Shown: positions 17,188 through 25,996 of the stretch, in pieces | Layout: each line of letters begins with the position of its first letter | How positions within the stretch are numbered: the stretch's first letter is position 1 | The notes under the pieces: generated by a model | Databases searched by the model: none | Seen by the model: the letters and a program-made list of their open reading frames with translations, nothing else | What the model was told of the DNA's origin: nothing | Assembly: GCF_020982545.1 (NCBI RefSeq) | Contig: NZ_JAJKLK010000003.1 | Span: forward strand, 1,240,001-1,304,000 | DNA: 64,000 nucleotides | DNA from: Streptomyces sp. MNU76 | GTDB lineage: Bacteria > Actinomycetota > Actinomycetes > Streptomycetales > Streptomycetaceae | Reading direction: 5' to 3' | Made by a program: the position numbers and the translations under genes

Positions 17188-17222
17188 GTGCACTATGCGC
17201 ACCGTCTGTGCGTAAGGTGCAC
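17188..17222. promoter_or_regulatory. Candidate IclR operator, paired inverted 15-mers
   Basis: GTGCACTATGCGCAC (17188-17202) and, on the opposite strand, GTGCACCTTACGCAC (17222-17208) match at 11 of 15 positions. They sit between the divergent decarboxylase operon and the IclR gene, about one and a half to two helical turns apart centre to centre (20 bases). This is the expected place and form of a binding site for the neighbouring regulator. Confidence 0.7.
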
Positions 17223-17272
17223 AGGATTGGCAGGGGAGGGCCCCGACGTCAAGCCCCGGGGCCGGTGGATCC

Positions 17273-18079
17273 GTGGCCTACGCTGAACGCGTGAGCGGAA
17301 CCGGGAAGGTGGTGAGCGGGGTGCGGGCAGAGGTCGCGAGCGGCATGGGAGGCAGTGCGCACGGCGGGAGCGAGGAGGGCGGGCGGGCGGTCAAGCGGCC
17401 CAGTCAGCCGCCGTCGCAGACGCTCGTCCGGGGTCTCGCCGTCCTGCGGGCCGTCGCCCACCAGCCCCGCGGACTGACGGTCGCCGAGATCGCCGCCCGG
17501 ACGGGGCTGCACCGGACCGTCGTCCACCGCCTCGCGGGCACGCTGGCCGCCGAGGGGTTCCTGGCGAGGAGCGCGGACGGCGCGTACGTGCCCGGCGGGG
17601 AACTCCATACGCTCGCGGGCTCCTCCCGGCCCACCCTCGCGGAGTTCGTCCAGCCGCTGCTGCAGCAACTCGCCGACCGCTACGGCGGTACGGCGATCCT
17701 GTTCTTCCCGGAACCGGACTGCGTCGTCGCCGTAGCCACGGCCGTCCCTCGGAACGCCGACTACCACCTCGCCTACCGCAAGGGCTCCCGTCAGCCGCTG
17801 GACCGCGGGGCCGCGCCGTGTGCGATCCGCGCCGGACGGGCCCCCGCCGACGACGACCCGGAGGCGGTACGGGATGCGCGCCGCCGGGGCTGGGTCACGA
17901 GTCATGGCGCGGTCGAGCCGGGTGCCCACGCGGTCGCGGCGCCGCTGGCCCGGGGAGGGGACGTGCTGGACGCCTGCGTCATGTTCGTCTCGCACCGCCA
18001 GGACCGCGTCGACGAGGCCACGCCGGACGTGGTCTCCGCCGCGCACTCCGCCCGGGCGTTCCTGCTCGGGCCGCGGTAG
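17273..18079 (+). CDS. IclR-family transcriptional regulator of the 7.4-17.2 kb operon
   Basis: A 268-residue (or shorter) IclR protein. The winged helix is around residues 50-115 (LVRGLAVLRAVAHQPRGLTV and AARTGLHRTVVHRLAGTLA), followed by the effector domain with VFVSHRQ-like C-terminal strands. The effector part is short (about 150 residues) compared with the usual 170-180. The GTG at 17273 gives an N-terminal tail rich in glycine and alanine; GTG codons at 17291 or later are equally possible. Divergent from the ten-gene operon, it most likely controls it. Confidence 0.85.
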   Translation: MAYAERVSGTGKVVSGVRAEVASGMGGSAHGGSEEGGRAVKRPSQPPSQTLVRGLAVLRAVAHQPRGLTVAEIAARTGLHRTVVHRLAGTLAAEGFLARSADGAYVPGGELHTLAGSSRPTLAEFVQPLLQQLADRYGGTAILFFPEPDCVVAVATAVPRNADYHLAYRKGSRQPLDRGAAPCAIRAGRAPADDDPEAVRDARRRGWVTSHGAVEPGAHAVAAPLARGGDVLDACVMFVSHRQDRVDEATPDVVSAAHSARAFLLGPR

Positions 18080-18110
18080 GTCGCCGCCCGGCTCCTTCTT
18101 CTCGGTCAAC

Positions 18111-18146
18111 GGCCGCCCCCGTCGCAACAGTTCGGCGGGGGCGGCC
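18111..18146 (+). terminator. Hairpin terminator after the IclR gene
   Basis: GGCCGCCCCCG (18111-18121) pairs with its exact complement (18136-18146) across a 14-base loop and is followed by TCCTTTGT. Confidence 0.65.
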
Positions 18147-18209
18147 TCCTTTGTGCCCGGCGGGCCTTGACACCCACCACCAGCCACCACACCATGTGCT
18201 ACCAACAAA

Positions 18210-18234
18210 CGTACAGCATGTACGAATATCGCAC
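18210..18234. promoter_or_regulatory. Operator region upstream of the permease-amine oxidase pair
   Basis: Two overlapping elements lie 28-52 bases before the permease start. CGTACA-GCA-TGTACG (18210-18224) is a perfect dyad. GTACGAATATCGCAC (18220-18234) resembles the 15-base site I remember for PcaR/PcaU-type IclR proteins (12 of 15 positions) and shares CGAATATCG with the region upstream of the aldehyde dehydrogenase at 22596. A TTGACA at 18167-18172 may be the -35 of the promoter. Confidence 0.6.
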
Positions 18235-18261
18235 AGTGGTGAAAACTGGAGGCTGATCGGG

Positions 18262-19740
18262 ATGGCAAGCCCTGATCGCACCACCCTGGCCCACGGCCGC
18301 CTGTCCCTGATCGGCGTCCTCACTCAATCCATCGGCTTCATGGGGCCGGTCTTCTCGGTCGCGGCCCTGCTGCCCCTGGTCGTCGGCCTGTCGGCCACGG
18401 GGCGCGGCGCCGGCGTCGCCACCCCCGTCGCGATCGCCATCGCCGGCATCGGCATCTGTGGAGTCGGATGGGTCATAGCCCAGTACGCGAGGCGGATCCA
18501 TCTGTGCGGTTCGCTCTACGAGTACGTGAGCGACAGCGCCGGCCCGCGCGTCGGCGTGGTCGCCGGATGGCTCTACTACGGCGCCATGATGGTGCTGGGG
18601 GCGTCGACCTTCCTCGTGCTGGGCGGACTCACCCAGACCTGGCTCCTCAACTCGCTCTCCGTCGACGTGCCGTGGTGGCCCCTGTCGCTGGGCTACGCCG
18701 CCCTCGTCGTCGCCCTTCTCGTGGTCGGCGTCCAGGTGTCCATCCGGGCGCAGCTCTTCCTCGCCCTGGTCACCATGGTCGTCGTCCTTGTGTTCTCCCT
18801 GGTCATCGTCTTCCGGGTCGGCGGCAGCAGCCAGGGCCTGTCCGCCGAACCCTTCGACCCGTTCTCCGTGGGAGGTCTGGACCTCCTCTACGGCGTGCTG
18901 TACGGCATCAACATGTTCATCGGGTTCGAGTCGGCGGCCAACCTGGCCGAGGAGACCGAGAACCCCAAGCGCCACGTGCCCCGCGCGGTCATGTGGTCGA
19001 TCAGCATCGTCGGGGTCTACTACCTGATCGTGGCCTACGCGCAGGCTCTGGGCTTCGGCCTCGACGCGCAGGCGTGGAAGGACAGCGTCTTCCCGCTGGA
19101 GGCCCTGGCCTCCGGCAAGGAGTACGGGTCCGACGGCTTCGGGACCTTCATGGGGATCCTGATCATCTTCGACGTCCTCGCGGTGGCGATCGGTGTCGGC
19201 GTCGCGTCCAGCAGGGGGATGCTCTCCATGGCCCGCAGCGGCCGACTGCCCTCGAAGCTGGCGAAGTTGCATCGCCGGTTCCTCACCCCCGTATGGGGCT
19301 GCGCCCTGTTGGGTGTGTTCGCCTGTGTGGCCATCGTCGCCGTCCGTGTCGGCGACGGCATCTTCCCGCGCGAGACCGCTCAGCCCGGTGTCCTGCAACC
19401 GCAGTGGTCGCCGGCGTTCACCTGGATGGCCGGCTTCGGCGGCACCGGCCTCGCGCTGATGTACATGATCGTCGCCGCGCTCGGTGTGAAGGGCCTGTGG
19501 CCGTACGTCAACCGTGCCAAGCTCCTCGTCGCCGGCAGCGTCGGGGCCCTGGTGGCGGCAGGCGCGGTGTTCGGCGCCGTCTACAAGGCGCAGAGCCCCC
19601 TCGACACCGTTCCCTGGGCCCTTCTCGTCTGGGTGGCACTCGGCGCGGTGTGGTCCTTCTTCATCCACGGAAGGTCCTCCCGGCAGGGAGGCGTCGCCGA
19701 CGAGCCGGCGCGCAGATCGAGTGAGGTGACCACAGGATGA
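18262..19740 (+). CDS. APC-superfamily amine/amino-acid permease
   Basis: A 492-residue transporter with about 12-14 membrane segments. It opens with LSLIGVLTQSIGFMGPVFSV and has the family motif GFESAANLAEETENPKRHVP in the cytoplasmic loop. ATG at 18262 follows GGAGG at 18248-18252. It is 66 bases upstream of the second amine oxidase, so it most likely brings in that enzyme's amine. The two permeases in this window are clearly different proteins and probably carry different amines. Confidence 0.88.
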   Translation: MASPDRTTLAHGRLSLIGVLTQSIGFMGPVFSVAALLPLVVGLSATGRGAGVATPVAIAIAGIGICGVGWVIAQYARRIHLCGSLYEYVSDSAGPRVGVVAGWLYYGAMMVLGASTFLVLGGLTQTWLLNSLSVDVPWWPLSLGYAALVVALLVVGVQVSIRAQLFLALVTMVVVLVFSLVIVFRVGGSSQGLSAEPFDPFSVGGLDLLYGVLYGINMFIGFESAANLAEETENPKRHVPRAVMWSISIVGVYYLIVAYAQALGFGLDAQAWKDSVFPLEALASGKEYGSDGFGTFMGILIIFDVLAVAIGVGVASSRGMLSMARSGRLPSKLAKLHRRFLTPVWGCALLGVFACVAIVAVRVGDGIFPRETAQPGVLQPQWSPAFTWMAGFGGTGLALMYMIVAALGVKGLWPYVNRAKLLVAGSVGALVAAGAVFGAVYKAQSPLDTVPWALLVWVALGAVWSFFIHGRSSRQGGVADEPARRSSEVTTG

Positions 19741-19806
19741 CGGCGCCCGCATCCGCCGCCCCGCCCCATCCCCGCATCCAACCCCCGACCGGCAGGAGGA
19801 ACGGCA

Positions 19807-21720
19807 GTGACCACCACGACGTCGCACCCGTACGATCCGCTCAGCTCCAAGGAGACGGAGCAGGCGGTCGGCGTGGTGCGCGCCGCTCAGGCGGAGCGGA
19901 CCGCGATCAGGTTCCCGCTGATCCGGCTGGACCTTCCCGACAAGCAACAGGTACGGGAGTACGACCCCGCGCAGCCGATCCCCCGGGTGGCCTTCCTCGT
20001 CGTCTACGACCCCGAGGCCGGCGCCATGTTCGAGGCGCGGGTCGATCTCACCGACGACAGCCTGGTCTCCTGGGAACATCTCCCCGGCAGGCAGCCCTCC
20101 ATCATGATCGACGAGCTGATGGCACTCGACGAGATCATCAAGAACGACCAGGCCGCGGTGGAGGCCCTGGTACGGCACGGTGTCGACGATCTCTCGCAGC
20201 TGCAGTTCGACCCCTGGTCGACCGGCACGTTGCCGATCGAGGGGGTGGACGCACGACGACGAGTGATCCGGGCGACCGCGTACGTCCGCCACTTCACCGA
20301 GGACAACGGCTACGCCAGGCCCGTCGGGAACCTCGTCTTCGTCATCGACTGCGACGCCCGTTCGGTGGCGGCCATCCAGGAGGGGGATCCGCTGCCGCTT
20401 CCGCCGGAGAGCGGGAACTACGACCCGGCCAGTGTCGGTCCGTTGCGCGACGACCTCCGCCCCATCGAGATCACCCAGCCCGAAGGCCCCTCCTTCACGG
20501 TGTCCGGCCATGTGATCGAGTGGCAGCGGTGGCGGCTGCACGCCCACATCGACGTGGTGGAGGGACTCGTCATCAGCGATGTCTCCTACCAGGACGACGG
20601 GCGCCGACGCCCGATCCTGCACCGGGCCGGCATCAGCGAGATGGTGGTGCCCTATGGCGACACCAGCGACGACTTCTTCTTCCGGAACGTCTTCGACGCG
20701 GGTGAGTACAGCCTGGGCAAGACGGTCGGTTCGCTCAGTCTCGGCTGCGACTGCCTCGGCGAGATCCGGTATCTCGACGCCGTGCTCTGCGACGAGTCGG
20801 GCACCGCGCACACCGTCACCAACGCCATCTGCCTCCACGAGGAGGACTACGGGATCCTCTGGAAGCACTGGGACTTCCGCTACGTCCCGCAGGCGGAGGT
20901 CAGGCGTTCCCGGCGGCTGGTCGTGTCGTCGATCCACACGATCGGCAACTACGAGTACGGCTTCTTCTGGTACTTCTACCTCGACGGGACGATCCAGTTC
21001 GAGGCCAAGCTGACCGGTATCGTGCAGACCCGGGCCGTCGCCCCCGGCGAGAAACCCGCCTACGGCACGCTCGTGGCGCCCCAGCTGGACGCGCCCAACC
21101 ACCAGCACCTGTTCAACATGCGCCTGGACATGGAGGTCGACGGGCCACGCAACACGGTGGTGGAGGTCGACGCGGTGGGTCTGCCGATGGGGCCGGACAA
21201 CCCGTACGGAAACGCGATCGTCGCCCGCCGGACCGAGATCACCAACGAACGCGACGGACGCCGGATGTGCGACCCGCTCGCCGCACGCACCTGGAAGATC
21301 ACCAACCCCGGCGTACGCAACCGCTTCGACGAGCCGGTCGCCTACAAGCTGGTGCCCTTCGTGGGGCCGACCCTGCTGGCCGCCCCCGAGAGCGATCTGG
21401 CGCGGCGTGCCGAGTTCGCGCGGGCGCATCTGTGGGTGACCCGGTACAGCCCCGACGAACTGCACGCCGCCGGCGACTACCCCAACCAGCACCCCGGTGA
21501 CGGCATCGGCACCTGGATCCGGCAGGAGCGTGATCTCGTCGACACGGACGTGGTGTTGTGGCACACCTTCGGCACCTCGCACCTGCCACGCCCGGAGGAC
21601 TGGCCCATCATGCCCTGCGACTACGTCGGATTCGCGCTGAAGCCGGTCGGATTCTTCGACCGCAACCCCTCGCTGGACGTACCGCCCCCGCCGGGGCACG
21701 GGACGACGCACTGCCACTGA
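19807..21720 (+). CDS. Primary (copper, TPQ) amine oxidase
   Basis: A 637-residue enzyme of full family length. The topaquinone motif NYEY is at 381-384 (Tyr382), and copper ligands are HQH at 432-434 and His592 in SHLPRPEDWP. It converts a primary amine to aldehyde, ammonia and H2O2; no signal peptide is seen, so it is cytoplasmic. The start is GTG at 19807, with AGGAGGA about seven bases upstream. It follows the permease in one transcript, and the aldehyde dehydrogenase at 22596 would take the aldehyde. It is the intact relative of the oxidase at 2393-4319. Confidence 0.94.
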   Translation: MTTTTSHPYDPLSSKETEQAVGVVRAAQAERTAIRFPLIRLDLPDKQQVREYDPAQPIPRVAFLVVYDPEAGAMFEARVDLTDDSLVSWEHLPGRQPSIMIDELMALDEIIKNDQAAVEALVRHGVDDLSQLQFDPWSTGTLPIEGVDARRRVIRATAYVRHFTEDNGYARPVGNLVFVIDCDARSVAAIQEGDPLPLPPESGNYDPASVGPLRDDLRPIEITQPEGPSFTVSGHVIEWQRWRLHAHIDVVEGLVISDVSYQDDGRRRPILHRAGISEMVVPYGDTSDDFFFRNVFDAGEYSLGKTVGSLSLGCDCLGEIRYLDAVLCDESGTAHTVTNAICLHEEDYGILWKHWDFRYVPQAEVRRSRRLVVSSIHTIGNYEYGFFWYFYLDGTIQFEAKLTGIVQTRAVAPGEKPAYGTLVAPQLDAPNHQHLFNMRLDMEVDGPRNTVVEVDAVGLPMGPDNPYGNAIVARRTEITNERDGRRMCDPLAARTWKITNPGVRNRFDEPVAYKLVPFVGPTLLAAPESDLARRAEFARAHLWVTRYSPDELHAAGDYPNQHPGDGIGTWIRQERDLVDTDVVLWHTFGTSHLPRPEDWPIMPCDYVGFALKPVGFFDRNPSLDVPPPPGHGTTHCH

Positions 21721-21747
21721 CCGGGGCGGCCGCGGGGTCGGCGGGTG

Positions 21748-22455
21748 TCAGCGCCCGACGGCCTCGGGGCCGGCTGTGCCGACCAGCTGCGTCGCGGCGC
21801 TCCCGGCCGCCTCCGTCACCAGATGCGGGATCCGGTCGTCGACGAGCTTGAGGCCGAGCTGCACCACTCCGAGGCTCGCCGTCGACCAGTCCGAGACCCG
21901 GATGGGGGCGGCGATGCCGATCGCGCCCTCCTGGATCGAGCCCACGCTGACCGCGTAGCCCCGGCGGCGGGCCTCGCGGACGTGCTCGGTGTCCGCGTCG
22001 GAGTCCGGCCGGCCGGCGAGGATGGCGATGCCGTCCGCGCCGACGGTCAGGGCGTGCCGGGCACCCTCCCGCATGGCGAGGTGCATGGTCGAGTTCGGCG
22101 GTTCCGCCGTCAGCAGGATCAGGGCCTGGTCGCCGTCGGCGACGCTCAGCAGCGCCGTGCTGTTGGTCTGCTCGCTGAGCCGTCGCAGGATCGGCAGGAC
22201 GGTGGCCTGCAGCCGTGGTTTGAGCTGTCCGGCCAGTTCGGCCACACCGAATCCGAGGATGTACCGCGTGCCGAGGCGGGCGACGAGGTTGTGCGCCTCC
22301 AGCGTGCGCAGAAGACGGTAGACGGCCGCCCGGGCGATCGTCAGCTGCTCGGCGAGCTCCGCCGCAGTGAGGCCGTCGGCGTTGCGTGCGAGCAGCGACA
22401 GCACCGTCAGCCCGCGGTCAAGAGTCAGGGACGTTTCCCCGCCGGTCGCCGCCAC
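21748..22455 (-). CDS. IclR-family transcriptional regulator
   Basis: A 235-residue IclR protein: winged helix at residues about 10-75 (RGLTVLSLLARNADGLTAAE and TIARAAVYRLLRTLEAHN), then a GAF-like effector domain with LILLTAEPPNSTMHLAMREG. It is convergent with the amine oxidase and divergent from the aldehyde dehydrogenase. The CGAATATCG core occurs both in its own divergent promoter region (22564-22572) and before the permease (18223-18231), so it is the best candidate to control both transcripts. Confidence 0.9.
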   Translation of the reverse strand: MAATGGETSLTLDRGLTVLSLLARNADGLTAAELAEQLTIARAAVYRLLRTLEAHNLVARLGTRYILGFGVAELAGQLKPRLQATVLPILRRLSEQTNSTALLSVADGDQALILLTAEPPNSTMHLAMREGARHALTVGADGIAILAGRPDSDADTEHVREARRRGYAVSVGSIQEGAIGIAAPIRVSDWSTASLGVVQLGLKLVDDRIPHLVTEAAGSAATQLVGTAGPEAVGR

Positions 22456-22532
22456 GATCTTCTCTCTCCTCCTGCTACCGAGTGGCGCACATCATGTCAC
22501 GGCGCCGGGAACGGCTCGGTGACGCCGACCCC

Positions 22533-22572
22533 TTGACCCGACGTCACCCTCTCCCTATGGTTTCGAATATCG
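22533..22572 (+). promoter_or_regulatory. Promoter with overlapping IclR-type operator
   Basis: TTGACC (22533-22538) and TATGGT (22556-22561) are 17 bases apart, a good vegetative promoter for the gene at 22596. TTTCGAATATCG (22561-22572) overlaps the -10 end and the likely transcription start, the position expected for a repressor site. No ribosome site precedes the ATG at 22596, so translation may depend on a very short leader or another start. Confidence 0.6.
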
Positions 22573-22595
22573 TCCTCATAGAACGGTAATCGTAC

Positions 22596-24095
22596 ATGCT
22601 CACACGCGCAGAGGCCGAACGGCTGGTCGCCACCGTTCCCACGGAGCCCTACCTCGCCGGGCGATGGGACAGCAGTCAGAGCACCGAAACCTTCGACGTG
22701 ATCGACCCGGTCACCGAACGCCGGCTCACGACCGTGGCCGCGGCGGGGGCCCGTGAAGTGGAACGGGCCGTGTCGCACGCCCGGACCGCGATGGACGAGG
22801 GAGAGTGGGGGAGGACCGAAGGAAGCGTCAGGGCGGTCCTGCTGCACCGCCTGGCCGACCTGATCGAGGCCCGGAGCGAGGAGTTCGCGACGCTGGAGTC
22901 GCTGGACATCGGCAAGCCCGGTTTCGAACCGCGGGCGATCGACCTCCCCCAGACGATCCAGACGTTCCGGTACTTCGCCGGCTGGGCCGACAAGGTGGAG
23001 GGCCGCTCCGTCCCCACGTCCTCCTACATGGGACGGCCCACGCACAGCTACACCGTCCGCGAGCCGGTCGGGGTCGTCGCGGCCATCACGCCCTGGAACT
23101 CACCGACGATGATCGGGGCGTGGAAGATCGCGCCCGCGCTCGCCGCGGGCTGCGCCGTCGTCCTCAAGCCTCCGGAGGACGCGCCCCTCACCTCCCTTCT
23201 CCTCGCGTCGCTGATCGAGGAGGCAGGCTTCCCGGCCGGGGCGTTCAGCGTCCTTCCCGGACTCGGCGCGGTGACGGGGCAGGCGCTCATCGACCACCCC
23301 GGCGTGGACAAGATCTCCTTCACCGGCAGCCCCGAGACGGGACACAAGGTGGCTCTGGCCGCCGCGAAGGGGTTCCGGCGCACGACCCTGGAACTCGGCG
23401 GAAAGAGTCCCCAGATCGTCTTCGCCGACGCGGATCTCGACGAGGCCGCGCAAGGGGTGACGGTCGGCATCTTCGCCAACCAGGGCGAGGTGTGCGCCGC
23501 GGGCAGCCGCATCCTGGTCGCTCGTTCCGTGTACGACGAGTTCCTGGAGCGCCTGGTGGCGCGGGCCCGTGCCACCAAGGTCGGCGACCCGTTCGACGAG
23601 GGCACCACGATGGGCGCGCTGATCAACGCCCGGCAGCTGGGCAGGGTCTCCGAGTACATCGCGGCCGGGGTCGACGAGGGCGCCCGCCTGATCACCGGGG
23701 GCGGCCGGCCGCACGCCAGGGGCTTCTTCGTCGAGCCGACCCTGTTCGCCGACGTGGACAACGCCATGAGGATCGCCCGGAGGGAGATCTTCGGGCCCGT
23801 GGGCGCCGTGATCCCGTTCGACACGGAGTCCGACGCGATCACGATGGCCAACGACAGCGACTACGCGCTGGCCGCCACCCTGTGGACCGCCGATGTCAGC
23901 CGGGCCCATGTGGTCGCTCGTCAGGTGAAGGCGGGCGCCGTCGCGATCAACGGCTGGGCGCCGCTCGACCCCCGCGTGCCCTGGGGCGGTTCCCGGCTCA
24001 GTGGCCAGGGGCGGGAACTGGGCTGGGCCGGCATCGAGGCCAACACCGAGGAGAAGACGGTCACGGCCGTCCTCTCGTACACGCCCGACAAGTGA
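22596..24095 (+). CDS. Aldehyde dehydrogenase (NAD(P)+)
   Basis: A 499-residue ALDH with PWNSPTM (oxyanion Asn), KPPEDAPLTS, FTGSPETGH, ELGGKSPQI (general base Glu) and GEVCAAGSR (nucleophile Cys). It ends in WGGSRLSGQGRELGWAG. In context it would oxidise the aldehyde released by the amine oxidase at 19807-21720. It differs clearly from the ALDH at 14054, so the two serve separate pathways. No clear Shine-Dalgarno sequence is seen before ATG 22596; the N terminus from that codon is normal for the family. Confidence 0.93.
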   Translation: MLTRAEAERLVATVPTEPYLAGRWDSSQSTETFDVIDPVTERRLTTVAAAGAREVERAVSHARTAMDEGEWGRTEGSVRAVLLHRLADLIEARSEEFATLESLDIGKPGFEPRAIDLPQTIQTFRYFAGWADKVEGRSVPTSSYMGRPTHSYTVREPVGVVAAITPWNSPTMIGAWKIAPALAAGCAVVLKPPEDAPLTSLLLASLIEEAGFPAGAFSVLPGLGAVTGQALIDHPGVDKISFTGSPETGHKVALAAAKGFRRTTLELGGKSPQIVFADADLDEAAQGVTVGIFANQGEVCAAGSRILVARSVYDEFLERLVARARATKVGDPFDEGTTMGALINARQLGRVSEYIAAGVDEGARLITGGGRPHARGFFVEPTLFADVDNAMRIARREIFGPVGAVIPFDTESDAITMANDSDYALAATLWTADVSRAHVVARQVKAGAVAINGWAPLDPRVPWGGSRLSGQGRELGWAGIEANTEEKTVTAVLSYTPDK

Positions 24096-24187
24096 GAGCG
24101 CGCTCCTCCGCGCGCCTTCCCCTGACCGTCCGCCCTGTCACCGTCGACCGCCCTGTGGTCGTCCACTGCCTCCAGGAGGGGTTCTCC

Positions 24188-24793
24188 GTGTCAGCTCATG
24201 TCTTGGTCGTGTACTACAGCGCGACGGGGTCCGTGCATCGGCTCGCGCGAGCGGTGGCCGAAGGCGCCGAGTCGTCCGGTGCCGAGGTGCGGCTGCGCAG
24301 GGTCGCCGAACTCGCGCCCGACGAGGCGATCGCGGCGAATCCGGACTGGGCGGCGCATCACCGGGAGACGGAGTCGACCGTTGAGGTGGCCGAGCTCGCC
24401 GATCTGGAGTGGGCCGACGGATACGCCTTCGGCACCCCTACGCGGTACGGCGCTCCTGCGGCGCAGCTGAAGCAGTTCATCGACACCGCCGGAAGTCTCT
24501 GGCAGGAGGGGAAGCTGGCGGACAAGCCGGTGACGGCCTTCGTCTCCTCGGCGGAGCGGCATGGCGGCCAGGAGTCGACGATCCTGTCCCTGAACAACGT
24601 CTTCTACCACTGGGGCGCGGTCATCGTCCCGCTCGGCTACACGGACGACGCCGTCTACGCGTCGGGCGGCAACCCGTACGGAACGTCATGGCCCGCCGGC
24701 TTCCCCTCGATTCTCCCGGACGAGACGGCGCTGGCCTGCGCCCGCTTCCAGGGCGCCCGGCTGGCCCGGTTCACGACCCTACTGGCGGGCTGA
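24188..24793 (+). CDS. Flavodoxin-fold NAD(P)H:quinone oxidoreductase, WrbA-like
   Basis: A 201-residue flavoprotein with an FMN phosphate loop (VVYYSATGSVHRLA, residues 7-20) and the WrbA signatures GTPTRYGAPAAQLKQFID and SAERHGGQE. WrbA proteins reduce quinones by two electrons and protect from redox cycling. The GTG at 24188 has AGGAGG at 24174-24179. It follows the aldehyde dehydrogenase by 92 bases on the same strand and may deal with quinoid products or peroxide stress of amine oxidation; this is inference. Confidence 0.88.
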   Translation: MSAHVLVVYYSATGSVHRLARAVAEGAESSGAEVRLRRVAELAPDEAIAANPDWAAHHRETESTVEVAELADLEWADGYAFGTPTRYGAPAAQLKQFIDTAGSLWQEGKLADKPVTAFVSSAERHGGQESTILSLNNVFYHWGAVIVPLGYTDDAVYASGGNPYGTSWPAGFPSILPDETALACARFQGARLARFTTLLAG

Positions 24794-24920
24794 CCCCGCC
24801 CACGGCCCCCGGGCGGTGGTCCGACCTTCCGCAGCGGGGCCCGCCCCCGCCCTGAAGGCGCAACCGCTCCCCGGCCACGGCTGCCCCGGCCCGACAGCGC
24901 CTGCAACGCTGTGTGGCCCC

Positions 24921-25142
24921 TCACTGGCTGTGCCGGGACATGTTGATGGTGCCGTCCGGTGAGCGGCTGTCGAAGTGGACGACGTACACCGGCCGCCCGC
25001 GGGGCGCGTCCGCCGAGTACGTCGTGGCGATGATGTCGAGATGATGAGGTGACTGATTCCAGGGACTCGGGTCCCACTTGAGCCGCACTTCGGCCTTCCT
25101 CACGCCCTGGCTGTCGCTCACCGGATTGCTGCCTTTCCCCAT
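24921..25142 (-). pseudogene. TerD-domain protein fragment
   Basis: The 73-residue reading frame carries the TerD opening: VRLKWDPSPW, then HHLDIIATTYSADAP and VYVVHFDSRSPDGTI. TerD stress proteins are about 190 residues and bind calcium through motifs that follow; here a TGA cuts the frame after the first third, and no TerD-like sequence follows in any frame down to 24794. It is probably a deletion remnant. The ATG at 25142 has GGAAAGGC only after it, so the start is uncertain. Confidence 0.65.
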
Positions 25143-25307
25143 GCCGGGCCATCGCGGGCCGGCCCCTCATGGTCAAGTATGGCTCTCGGTCGACCTGTTG
25201 AAGCCCTGTGCGGCACGTTCCTTCGGGCTCCGTGGGCGGCGTTCTGTCCGTTGTGGTTCCCCGCGCAGTTCCCCGCGCCCCTTGCGGGGCGCGGGTGTTC
25301 GCCGTGT

Positions 25308-25928
25308 TCAGCGGGGCGCCGTTGTCAATGAGTCGGGGGTCAGGCCCAGTTCGTGGGCCAGGGCCCGGTCGGCCCACTCCAGGGCCCTGGTGCGGGAGAC
25401 GGCTCCTTCGTAGGAGGTCATCTGCACCGCCAGGCCGTCCAGGAGGGCGGTGAGGCGGAGGGCGGACGCCGTGGGGTCCGGGCAGTGGAACTCCTCGGCG
25501 GCCACACCCGCCTCGATGACCTCGGTGAGAGCCGCCTTCCACTGGCGGTCCAGATCGCGGGTGACCTCGCGCAGCGCGGGGTCGCGCAGGGACGCGGCCC
25601 ACCCCTCGATCCACAGCCGCCAGCCCTTGGCCTGGCCGGTGGGGGCGTACCAGCGGACGGCCGCCCTCAGGCGGCGCAGGGCCGTGGTGCGGCGGCCCAG
25701 GAGCTTGCGGAGGTGGGCCAGGTCGTCCTCGGCGGCATGGCGGAAGGCCTCGGCCACCAGGCGTTCCTTGGTGGAGAAGTGGTAGAGGACCAGGGCGTTG
25801 CTCACCCCGAGGACGGCGGCCACGTCGGCGATCCGTACCGCCGCGACGCCCCGCTCCTCGATCTGTTCGATGGCGGCCCGGAGCAACTCCGCACGCCGCT
25901 CGGCCACGCTCAACCGCACCCTGCCCAC
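25308..25928 (-). CDS. TetR-family transcriptional regulator
   Basis: A 206-residue TetR protein with helix-turn-helix VRIADVAAVLGVSNALVLYH (residues about 31-50) and a BetI-like C-terminal domain (RALEWADRALAHELGL). It follows the amino-acid dehydrogenase on the same strand by 68 bases and probably controls it through the dyad at 27204-27223. The 165 bases beyond its stop contain no recognisable gene. Confidence 0.9.
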   Translation of the reverse strand: MGRVRLSVAERRAELLRAAIEQIEERGVAAVRIADVAAVLGVSNALVLYHFSTKERLVAEAFRHAAEDDLAHLRKLLGRRTTALRRLRAAVRWYAPTGQAKGWRLWIEGWAASLRDPALREVTRDLDRQWKAALTEVIEAGVAAEEFHCPDPTASALRLTALLDGLAVQMTSYEGAVSRTRALEWADRALAHELGLTPDSLTTAPR

Positions 25929-25996
25929 GTGGCAACCCTACCCAGGCCCCCGACTGCCGCCGCAGGCTTCGAGCCACCCCGGCGCGGGCCGGGACG

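Noticed and set aside
18199..21717. A minus-strand open frame of 1172 codons opposite permease and amine oxidase
   Set aside because: It is a shadow of two clearly recognised genes on the other strand; its composition is Asp-, Gly- and Arg-rich without any domain.
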